NCBI GenBank assembly: GCA_017883355.1
Contig: JADGNS010000417.1
Location: 1-5,350 of the forward strand
DNA: 5,350 bases
Origin: Candidatus Solibacter sp.
Lineage (GTDB): Bacteria; Acidobacteriota; Terriglobia; Bryobacterales; Bryobacteraceae
Direction: 5' to 3'
In this document: piece by piece, positions 1 to 5,350 of the stretch
Layout: each line of letters begins with the position of its first letter
Position numbering within the stretch: position 1 is the stretch's first letter
Position numbers and translations under genes: made by a program
Notes under the pieces: model-generated
What the model was told of the DNA's origin: nothing
The model's database searches: none
The model's input: only the letters and a program-made list of their open reading frames with translations

Positions 1-57
<57 letters not shown>

Positions 58-107
58 TTCCTTTTCAAATAATTACCAACGCTCCCCAAAACGATCCAAC
101 CCGACCT

Positions 108-118
108 GTCCCGCCATT
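108..118 (+). repeat. Short imperfect direct repeat of the tRNA-Asp 3' end
   Basis: GTCCCGCCATT at 108-118 matches GTCCCCGCCATT at 48-59 apart from one missing C. The shared block CCCGCCATT, at 51-59 and 110-118, is exact and runs through the CCA tail into flanking sequence. Duplicated tRNA 3' ends are the usual footprint of integrases that use tRNA genes. This copy is very short and no integrase is visible, so it may be chance in GC-rich DNA or a remnant of local duplication. Confidence 0.3.
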
Positions 119-168
119 GGTGAGGAACCATTCTCTGGCGATGTCACGACCTGTTTTGGTAACCTGAT

Positions 169-214
169 TTCAGATGTTGCAGCCCCTTTTCGGGGGAGGT
201 GCATTTGGTCTGAA
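169..214 (+). promoter_or_regulatory. Possible nested stem-loop in the rhamnosidase leader
   Basis: TTCAGA (169-174) pairs with TCTGAA (209-214). TG (175-176) can extend the stem with CA (202-203) across a bulge, and an inner CCCC (183-186) pairs with GGGG (193-196) around a TTTTCG loop. Together they give one plausible folded element about 115-160 bases upstream of the start codon. There is no following U-tract, so it does not look like an intrinsic terminator. It does not match a riboswitch class I can recognise. It could be a leader or RNA-processing structure, or coincidental pairing. Confidence 0.25.
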
Positions 215-311
215 CGCCTGGTTCCGCGCCGGCGGGGCCGCCGAGCTAAGCAGGCCCCTGAAGCTCACGGAAAGCCGGTCCAGAAGTGACCCAAGATCGG
301 CGCAACTAAGT

Positions 312-316
312 GGAGG
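312..316 (+). promoter_or_regulatory. Ribosome binding site (GGAGG) for the rhamnosidase; decides the start
   Basis: A perfect GGAGG core lies 11 bases before the ATG at 328. The spacing is slightly long but acceptable. The alternative in-frame GTG at 310 overlaps this site and has no Shine-Dalgarno of its own, so the ATG at 328 is the better start. That choice also gives a clean signal peptide beginning MKQTS. Confidence 0.7.
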
Positions 317-327
317 TTGAGTGGACT

Positions 328-3300
328 ATGAAGCAGACATCTGCGGTTTCGCCGTCCGTGAAACGGATTCTGATTATGGCGTTCGTGCTGCTCGGCAGTG
401 TCCTGCAGGCAAACGCGGCTGCCGTCATCAAGAACCTGCTGGTGGAGTACAGAAATACCCCTCTGGGTATCGATGTGACACAGCCGCGTTTCGGCTGGCA
501 AATGGCCACGACGGCAGGCGAGCGCGGATATGCGCAGACGGCGTACCAGATTGAAGTCAAGGATCCCAAGGGCAACGTAGTCTGGGACACGAAGAGAACC
601 GAAAACTCAACTTCGCTCGCCATAAAATATGCCGGGAGCCCACTCAAAGGCGCTACGCGATACTCGTGGACGGTTACGGTGTGGAATCAGGCGGCAGCGA
701 AACTCACTGCCAGTTCCTGGTTTGAAACCGGTCTGATGGATCCCGCTCCCGATGCAAGCGCCTGGGGCGGCGCTAAATGGATCGGCGGGGGAGCCGAGGA
801 CCTGGTGCTCTATGCTCCCTATCTGGCGATCTTCGATGTGAAATATGCCCTGACGATCGCTCAGGGCAGCACCCGCGCGAGCTTTGTATATGGGGCCAAC
901 GACTCGCGGTTGATGGATAAGAACAAGAATATATTCCAGGTCGAGAGCGGCAAAGATCAGAGCTACATTAAGCTGGAACTCGACATTTCCGCCGTGGATG
1001 GCACGCCGGGCGGCAAGGCGAAGCTGCATGTCTACCGCGCCGGCTACAAGGACACGGATACGCCTTCACAACCGCTGCGTACTTTCGATGTCTCGACCGA
1101 GCTAATCGATAATGCCAACAAGAATGCGGAACACTCCATCGAACTCCGTAGCACGTTTGGGCAGATTGCGATTTCGATCGACGGGAATGCCGCATTCGCG
1201 GGCGCTGCCGCGCAGCCCGCTCCCGGCGGACCTCAAGGCGGACCTCCCGGCGGTGCGGGGGGCCGCGGCGGACGCGGCGGAGCGGCGAATTCGGTAAATC
1301 TGAATCCCGCGGGTTCGGGCGGCAATGTGATTGCTTTCGGAATGCTCTGCGACATCGGTTTTTCCGTGGGGCCGGGCCAGAATGCCATGTTCCGCGAGGT
1401 CACGGTTCGCAACAACCGCGTCCCCAACAATACCCTCTTCCATGAGAGTCTGACGGAGCCCTATAAGGGAATCTATGCCGACTTCGTCACGGCCAGCTCC
1501 GGATTCTCCGTGGCCAACGGGCGCTATGTCCTTGCCGGCGGCGGCAAAGGCGTCTTTGTGGTCGGGAATCCGAGCCGGAACTCGGCCCCGATGCTGCGCA
1601 CCACGTTCAAGACGTCCGGCAAGGCCGTCGAAGGCGCCCGCCTCTATGTCACCGCGCGCGGAATCTATGAGGTCTTCCTGAACGGCAAACGCGTGAGTGA
1701 CGACTATTACAATCCCGGGTTGACTCAGTACAACATTACTCACATGTATCAAACCTATGATGTCACCGGCATGATCAAGGCCGGCGACAACGCCATGGGC
1801 GCGATGCTCGGGGAAGGCTGGTGGAGCGGCCTGCTCAGCTTCGGCAACATCTGGAATCACTTCGGCGACCGGCAGTCGCTGCTGGCCAAACTCGTGGTCA
1901 CTTACAGGGATGGCTCCTCCGACACGATCGCCACCAACGACCGGACGTGGAAATACTACGCCGCCGGCCCTCTGGTATACAGCAGCCTGGATTTTGGCGA
2001 GGTTTACGATGCTGCCAGGGAGCCCGCCGTGGAAGGCTGGACCACTGCCGCCTATGGCGACAGCAAATGGAAGAGCGCAGTCGTGGTGCCGCTCGAAGGC
2101 ACGGCATTCATCGGCGCGGAAGCCGGACGCGGGGGAGCACCGGGGACGCCGTTCAATTATGACAAACTCTCCCTCGTCGGCCAGATCGGTAACAATGCCG
2201 GCGTGTTCCGGACCCTGACGGCGAAAAGCGTCAAGGAAGTGCGGCCCGGCGTGTATGTCTTCAATATGGGGCAGAACCTGGTGGGAGTGCCCAGGATCCG
2301 CATCGCCAACGGGCGCGCCGGCGGCAGAATCACCCTCAGGTATGCCGAAATGTCGTATCCCGATCTGAAAGAGTCGGGGAAAAATGTCGGCATGATCATG
2401 ACGGAAAACTATCGTGCCGCACTCAGCCAGGACGTCTACACGATGAAGGCGGGAAGCCAGGTTTTCCAGCCCCGGTTTACCTCCCATGGATATCAATACG
2501 TCGAAATCACCGGGATCGATAAGCCGCTTCCGCTGGAAGCCGTTCAGGGCGTGGCGATCAGTTCCGTCCGGGAGTTGACGGCCGATTACAAAACATCCAG
2601 TGAAAAAGTCAACCGGCTATGGTCGAATCTGGTCTGGTCCAACGTGGACAACTTCCTCACGATACCGACCGACTGCCCGCAACGCAACGAGCGCATGGGT
2701 TGGTCGGGAGATATCAATGTCTTTTCGCGCACCGCCACCTATCTATCGAATGCCGATCAATTCCTGACCCGTCATATGTACGCGATGCGCGACGTACAGG
2801 CCGCTTCCGGGAGGTTCACGGATGTCGCGCCAATCGGAGGAGGCTTCGGCGGCGTCCTCTGGGGAAGCGCGGGGATTGTGGTTCCATGGGAAACCTATCT
2901 GCAATACAAAGACGTCGCCCTGTTGGAACGCCACTATCCGGCAATGGCCGCCTATGTGGACTATCTCGAGACCACGATCGATCCGAAGACAGGCTTAAGC
3001 TCGGACGGGCAGTTGGGTGACTGGCTGGGGCCGCAAAACAATGCGCTGGGATCGCCCTTCCTGGTCACTGCTTATCACGCCTATGACCTCGACATCATGG
3101 CGAAGGTAGCGGACACCTTAGGCAAATCCAATGATGCGGCAAAATACAGGGGCATGTATGAGAAGCGAAAGGCGTTTTTCAATGCCACCTTTGTAAACGC
3201 CGAAAGAAAGACCCTTGGCATCGGCGGAGGACGCGGCGGCCGGGGAGCGGCGCCAACACCTCCGGAATTCAGAGTGGCCGATACGCAGACTTCCTATGCA

Positions 3301-4014
3301 GTAGGCTTGGCCATGGGTTTGTTCAACGGCGAAAACACCCCCTACATGATCAAGAACCTGGCGGAAACCGTGGCACGGGAAAACAAAGATGACGACGGCG
3401 TCGTGCGCCCGAAATATTCGCTGATGACCGGCTTCATCGGCACTTCCTGGATCAACAAGGCGCTGTCCGACAACGGTCTTAGCGAGCTGTCGTATCGGAT
3501 TTTGCAGAACAACCAATATCCGTCGTGGCTTTATGCCATCGACCAGGGGGCGACCTCAATATGGGAACGGCTCAACGGATATACGGTGGAAAATGGGTTC
3601 GGCGGCAATAACGGCATGAACTCGTTCAACCACTATTCCTTCGGGGCCGTCGGCCAATGGATGATGGCTTATTCGCTGGGAATTCAGCGGGATGAACCCG
3701 GTTTCAAGAAGTTCATCCTTCAGCCGGAGCCCGATCCTACGGGAGTCATGACATCGGCGGAGGGCTATTACGATTCGATGTACGGCAGAATCAGCAGCGC
3801 CTGGAAAGTAGACGGCAAAGTCCTTACCTACCGGGCTACCGTTCCAGCCAACACGACCGCCACCCTCTATTTGCCGGCAACGGCGCCAACGGCGGTGAAG
3901 GAAGGCGGAAAGGGCGCCGGCGAGGCGAAAGGCGTCACTTTCGTCAAGCATGAAAACGGCAGGGCTGTCTACAATCTACAGTCCGGCAGCTACGAGTTCA
4001 CTTCGAATCGATGA
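328..4014 (+). CDS. Secreted alpha-L-rhamnosidase, glycoside hydrolase family 78, with an inserted lectin-like domain
   Basis: This 1228-residue protein should hydrolyse terminal alpha-L-rhamnose by the inverting GH78 mechanism, in the periplasm or outside the cell. Residues 1-30 form a Sec signal peptide (charged start with K12-R13, hydrophobic 14-26, cleavage after A28-N-A30) without a lipobox cysteine. Next come a fibronectin/Ig-like domain (about 33-135), a lectin-like insert (about 164-363), and the rhamnosidase N-terminal beta domain (about 419-610, with FLNGK at 450-454 and GEGWW at 495-499). A second beta domain covers about 632-745. The alpha/alpha-barrel catalytic domain spans about 750-1115, followed by a C-terminal beta domain (about 1120-1228). 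The catalytic signature DCPQRNERMGWSGD is at 782-795, with D782, probable general acid E788, and D795. IWERLNGYT carries the probable general base E1080, and SFNHYSFG follows at 1099-1106. The frame is intact; it is long for GH78 because of the inserts. Substrate (pectic side chains, rhamnogalacturonan fragments or plant phenolic glycosides) cannot be read from sequence. Family call very secure; domain borders approximate. Confidence 0.96.
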   Translation: MKQTSAVSPSVKRILIMAFVLLGSVLQANAAAVIKNLLVEYRNTPLGIDVTQPRFGWQMATTAGERGYAQTAYQIEVKDPKGNVVWDTKRTENSTSLAIKYAGSPLKGATRYSWTVTVWNQAAAKLTASSWFETGLMDPAPDASAWGGAKWIGGGAEDLVLYAPYLAIFDVKYALTIAQGSTRASFVYGANDSRLMDKNKNIFQVESGKDQSYIKLELDISAVDGTPGGKAKLHVYRAGYKDTDTPSQPLRTFDVSTELIDNANKNAEHSIELRSTFGQIAISIDGNAAFAGAAAQPAPGGPQGGPPGGAGGRGGRGGAANSVNLNPAGSGGNVIAFGMLCDIGFSVGPGQNAMFREVTVRNNRVPNNTLFHESLTEPYKGIYADFVTASSGFSVANGRYVLAGGGKGVFVVGNPSRNSAPMLRTTFKTSGKAVEGARLYVTARGIYEVFLNGKRVSDDYYNPGLTQYNITHMYQTYDVTGMIKAGDNAMGAMLGEGWWSGLLSFGNIWNHFGDRQSLLAKLVVTYRDGSSDTIATNDRTWKYYAAGPLVYSSLDFGEVYDAAREPAVEGWTTAAYGDSKWKSAVVVPLEGTAFIGAEAGRGGAPGTPFNYDKLSLVGQIGNNAGVFRTLTAKSVKEVRPGVYVFNMGQNLVGVPRIRIANGRAGGRITLRYAEMSYPDLKESGKNVGMIMTENYRAALSQDVYTMKAGSQVFQPRFTSHGYQYVEITGIDKPLPLEAVQGVAISSVRELTADYKTSSEKVNRLWSNLVWSNVDNFLTIPTDCPQRNERMGWSGDINVFSRTATYLSNADQFLTRHMYAMRDVQAASGRFTDVAPIGGGFGGVLWGSAGIVVPWETYLQYKDVALLERHYPAMAAYVDYLETTIDPKTGLSSDGQLGDWLGPQNNALGSPFLVTAYHAYDLDIMAKVADTLGKSNDAAKYRGMYEKRKAFFNATFVNAERKTLGIGGGRGGRGAAPTPPEFRVADTQTSYAVGLAMGLFNGENTPYMIKNLAETVARENKDDDGVVRPKYSLMTGFIGTSWINKALSDNGLSELSYRILQNNQYPSWLYAIDQGATSIWERLNGYTVENGFGGNNGMNSFNHYSFGAVGQWMMAYSLGIQRDEPGFKKFILQPEPDPTGVMTSAEGYYDSMYGRISSAWKVDGKVLTYRATVPANTTATLYLPATAPTAVKEGGKGAGEAKGVTFVKHENGRAVYNLQSGSYEFTSNR
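1210..1287 (+). repeat. In-frame Gly/Pro/Arg-rich low-complexity insert with tandem micro-repeats (rhamnosidase)
   Basis: It encodes residues about 295-320, almost entirely Gly, Pro, Arg and Ala. The DNA is repetitive: GGCGGACCTC recurs at 1225-1234 and 1237-1246 (12-base period), and CGCGGCGGA is repeated perfectly in tandem at 1264-1272 and 1273-1281. The repeat periods are multiples of three, so the reading frame is kept. It interrupts the lectin-like domain between a strand ending near SIDGNAAF and the segment that resumes at NSVNL. It probably forms a flexible surface loop. Confidence 0.85.
2113..2151 (+). repeat. Short Gly/Ala/Pro-rich loop (rhamnosidase)
   Basis: Residues about 596-608 read GAEAGRGGAPGTP. 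They sit in the linker between the N-terminal beta domain and the next beta domain. This is the shortest and least repetitive of three such segments in the protein. It resembles the others in composition but has no tandem DNA repeat, and could simply be a natural linker. Confidence 0.5.
3217..3267 (+). repeat. Gly/Arg-rich insert inside the rhamnosidase catalytic domain
   Basis: Residues 964-980 (GIGGGRGGRGAAPTPPE) lie between a barrel helix ending near FVNAERK and the conserved family segment DTQTSYAVGLA (985-995). GH78 proteins normally cross this position with a short loop. The DNA shares the 11-mer GGACGCGGCGG (3229-3239) with the first low-complexity insert (1270-1280), about 1.95 kb upstream in the same gene. 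Confidence 0.7.
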
Positions 4015-4023
4015 TCGGCGTTC
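4015..4023. other. 9-base gap between convergent stop codons
   Basis: The rhamnosidase TGA (4012-4014) and the esterase TGA (4026-4024 on the minus strand) face each other across 9 bases. There is no room for a terminator between them, and I see no strong hairpin with a T-run across 3980-4060. Transcripts from the two genes may therefore overlap at their 3' ends, or end by Rho. Confidence 0.85.
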
Positions 4024-5262
4024 TCAGCGGAAAAGGATGGAACCGTAGTCGGCAAGGAAATCGCGCCAGAGGAACCAATAGTGCGCACCCGGGATTTCCT
4101 TGTAGGACGTCTTAAAACCGTGCTTCTTCAATAACCCGGAAAGATTCACCGAGCCATCGCGGGCCATATCCGTGGTTCCGGCGCCGACCCAGTAGAACTT
4201 GACTCCGCCGTTCTTGACGGCCTCCAATTGTTTTTCGTACGCTTCATCCACCGTGCGGGGTCCGGAGCTGAACACGCCGATGTAGCCAAAGACACCCGGA
4301 TTGTTGTTGGTTGCGGTGAGAGTGTGGCCGCCACCCATGGAAAGGCCGGCGATGGCGCGGCTGTCCTTATCGGCGATGACGCGGTAGTTCTTCTCGATGA
4401 AGGGAATCACGTCCCTGACCAGGCTCTGCGGGTAAGAACCTTCGTATGGCTGCGGCTGCATGCCGCGTCCCGGTGCGCCGGGTGCGCCGCCGGCCCGTCC
4501 GCCGCCGGCTGCAGCAGCCTGCAACGGGGGTGGAGCAGGCGCCCGAACGGCCTGGGGCGCGGGCGTCGGGCCAAAGCCGAAGCCCTGGGATACCGTCTGG
4601 GTGGCGTTGCCATTCGGCATGACCACGATCATCGGTTTCGCCTTGCCCTGCGCGATCAGGTTGTCCATGATGATGTTGGCGCGGCCCATGACGACCCATG
4701 CGTCTTCATCGCCGCCTCCACCATGCAGCAGGTACAAAACGGGGTAGCGGGAAGTGCCGCTCTTGTAGTCCGGCGGCGTGTAGACATACATCCGCCGGCG
4801 CGCCAGCTTCAGGGTTGGGGACGGGTACCACACCTGCTCCACGGTCCCGTGCGGTACATCCTTGAAATCCCACATCTCGGACTCGGGGCCGGAGATCATC
4901 AGCAGGTTGTCGATCCTGACGCCGTCCCGTTGGGTTTCCCCGTTACCCGGATCCAACGCCTTCACCCCGTCCACCAAAAACCAGTAGCCCCACAGTTGGG
5001 CGCCGAGCGGCCCGATGGTCGCCGACCAGACGCCGTTGTCGTCCTTGGTCATCTTGATATCGCGCGCCCCTTCCCAGCTTCCGTTCAACGTGACCTCGGC
5101 AGCTTTGGGCGCGGCGAGCCGGAACGTAACCGTTCGATCCGCATGAATCTCCGGTGAGCGGGGAAGCGCGGCCGGCGCCGGCGCCGGCTGGGAGAATGCG
5201 ATGGAAGCGGTGAGGAGCCCTGCAACGAGCGCTCCGATCAAGCTTGTGTTGTGCGTCTTCAT
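4024..5262 (-). CDS. Secreted carbohydrate esterase, CE1 / esterase-D-like alpha/beta hydrolase with N-terminal E-set (CBM48-like) domain
   Basis: This 412-residue serine esterase probably removes acyl groups (acetyl, feruloyl or similar) from plant polysaccharides. Residues 1-25 are a Sec signal peptide (hydrophobic 8-23, cleavage near AFS-QP) with a Pro/Ala-rich linker after it. Residues about 41-106 form the E-set/CBM48-like beta domain common before CE1 catalytic domains (VTFRLAAPKAAEVTLNGSW, then GYWFLVDG). The hydrolase domain is about 140-412: RMYVYTPPDY, the oxyanion-hole segment LYLLHGGGGDEDAW (177-190), and the nucleophile elbow GLSMGG with S308. The probable acid is D365 in GAGTTD and the probable catalytic histidine is H394 in GAHYWFLW. 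A Pro/Ala/Gly-rich insert of about 37 residues (232-268) lengthens the loop before the helix that leads to the nucleophile strand. The ATG at 5262 was chosen for its signal peptide and nearby AAGG; an upstream in-frame ATG at 5343 would add 27 residues that spoil the signal peptide. It converges with the rhamnosidase. Precise substrate is unknown; related enzymes are variously annotated as feruloyl esterase, acetylxylan esterase or enterochelin-esterase-like. Confidence 0.92.
   Translation of the reverse strand: MKTHNTSLIGALVAGLLTASIAFSQPAPAPAALPRSPEIHADRTVTFRLAAPKAAEVTLNGSWEGARDIKMTKDDNGVWSATIGPLGAQLWGYWFLVDGVKALDPGNGETQRDGVRIDNLLMISGPESEMWDFKDVPHGTVEQVWYPSPTLKLARRRMYVYTPPDYKSGTSRYPVLYLLHGGGGDEDAWVVMGRANIIMDNLIAQGKAKPMIVVMPNGNATQTVSQGFGFGPTPAPQAVRAPAPPPLQAAAAGGGRAGGAPGAPGRGMQPQPYEGSYPQSLVRDVIPFIEKNYRVIADKDSRAIAGLSMGGGHTLTATNNNPGVFGYIGVFSSGPRTVDEAYEKQLEAVKNGGVKFYWVGAGTTDMARDGSVNLSGLLKKHGFKTSYKEIPGAHYWFLWRDFLADYGSILFR
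4459..4569 (-). repeat. Pro/Ala/Gly-rich low-complexity insert in the esterase, with a tandem 9-mer
   Basis: It encodes residues about 232-268: first Pro/Ala-rich (PTPAPQAVRAPAPPP), then Gly-rich (GGGRAGGAPGAPGRG). On the + strand the 9-mer GGTGCGCCG is repeated perfectly in tandem at 4472-4480 and 4481-4489, which gives the GAP-GAP pair in the protein. The insert follows VVMPNGNATQ, where most CE1 enzymes have a shorter loop near the active site. Confidence 0.8.
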
Positions 5263-5350
5263 TATGTGTGCCTTTTCTGTCGGCTTGGTTGAGCTTGGCA
5301 TTTTTGGCGGGACACCGCAAGCCTGTGCGTTATGAAATAGCATGAAGAGA
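5263..5350 (-). other. 5' flank of the esterase, cut by the window edge
   Basis: These 88 bases lie upstream of the esterase start. They contain its ribosome binding site. An AT-rich patch near 5330-5342 (minus strand TGCTATTTCATAAC) could include a poor -10 element, but no matching -35 is visible within the window. The promoter probably lies partly or wholly outside. Confidence 0.4.
5271..5276 (-). promoter_or_regulatory. Weak ribosome binding site (AAAAGG) for the esterase
   Basis: On the minus strand AAAAGG ends 8 bases before the ATG at 5262. It is a partial Shine-Dalgarno at good spacing and supports this start over the upstream ATG at 5343. Confidence 0.5.

Larger units (their letters stand above)
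58..327. other. Intergenic region / putative leader of the rhamnosidase gene
   Basis: These 270 bases separate the tRNA from the rhamnosidase start and hold no convincing gene. The first part (about 58-180) is visibly more AT-rich than the coding DNA around it, and the part from about 215 on is GC-rich. I see no good sigma-70 promoter with paired -35 and -10 boxes at normal spacing, and no hairpin followed by a T-run that would end tRNA transcription. It contains an imperfect copy of the tRNA 3' end (108-118), a nested stem-loop (169-214), and a small GC hairpin (230-243). The ribosome binding site for the downstream gene lies at its end. Confidence 0.6.

Noticed and set aside
124..225. 7-base inverted repeat GGAACCA (124-130) and TGGTTCC (219-225).
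   Set aside because: The arms are 88 bases apart and short. No other sign of a transposon end or operator supports it.
230..243. GC-rich hairpin CGGCG-GGGC-CGCCG as an intrinsic terminator.
   Set aside because: The stem has only 5 bp and no T-run follows. Such pairing is frequent in GC-rich DNA.
310..327. GTG at 310 as an alternative start of the rhamnosidase.
   Set aside because: It overlaps the GGAGG site that serves the ATG at 328, has no upstream Shine-Dalgarno, and would put acidic residues before the signal peptide.
265..647. Two small minus-strand open frames (265-501 and 306-647) over the start of the rhamnosidase.
   Set aside because: They overlap the signal-peptide and Ig-domain coding region, show no credible ribosome binding site or domain, and are best read as shadows.
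1102..2496. A 464-residue open frame on the minus strand opposite the rhamnosidase.
   Set aside because: It lies fully antisense to a gene with clear GH78 motifs, its translation matches no domain I recognise, and long antisense frames are common opposite GC-rich coding DNA.
4228..5157. A 309-residue open frame on the plus strand opposite the esterase.
   Set aside because: It is antisense to a gene with a complete CE1 catalytic signature, has no recognisable domain, and is rich in Arg, Ala, Gly and Val as expected for a shadow frame.
5263..5343. An upstream ATG at 5343 that would extend the esterase by 27 residues.
   Set aside because: The extension would push the signal peptide away from the N-terminus. 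The ATG at 5262 gives a normal Sec signal and has a nearby AAGG.

Overview
This is a roughly 60% GC bacterial window with a simple layout: the 3' part of a tRNA-Asp gene (1-57), a 270-base leader region, a large secreted glycoside hydrolase family 78 alpha-L-rhamnosidase on the + strand (328-4014), and a secreted CE1-type alpha/beta-hydrolase esterase on the - strand (4024-5262). The two protein genes converge with only 9 bases between their stop codons. The last 88 bases are the 5' flank of the esterase and run off the window edge.

The organism cannot be named from this sequence. Several traits fit a soil or plant-litter polysaccharide degrader, most likely Acidobacteriota (Bryobacter/Solibacter-like), with Gemmatimonadota or Verrucomicrobiota as alternatives. 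These traits are the GC content, Shine-Dalgarno sequences ahead of both genes, a genomically encoded CCA tail on the tRNA, Sec signal peptides, and Gly/Arg/Pro/Ala-rich loops inserted into otherwise ordinary secreted enzymes. This assignment is inference from style, not from a marker gene.

Both enzymes should be exported and should act on plant-derived glycans or glycosides outside the cytoplasm. The GH78 enzyme would remove terminal alpha-L-rhamnose, for example from pectic side chains, rhamnogalacturonan fragments or flavonoid glycosides. The esterase would remove ester decorations such as acetyl or feruloyl groups, or act on another ester. Because they face each other they are not one operon, so any cooperation is inferred from neighbourhood alone.

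I see no clearly undescribed system here. The most distinctive sequence-level signal is the repeated appearance of low-complexity Gly/Arg/Pro-rich inserts in loops of both enzymes. Two of these inserts contain perfect in-frame tandem 9-mers, which suggests replication-slippage growth. Other points of note are a lectin-like domain inside the rhamnosidase that is itself interrupted by one of these inserts, an imperfect copy of the tRNA 3' end 60 bases downstream of the tRNA, and a nested stem-loop in the rhamnosidase leader.
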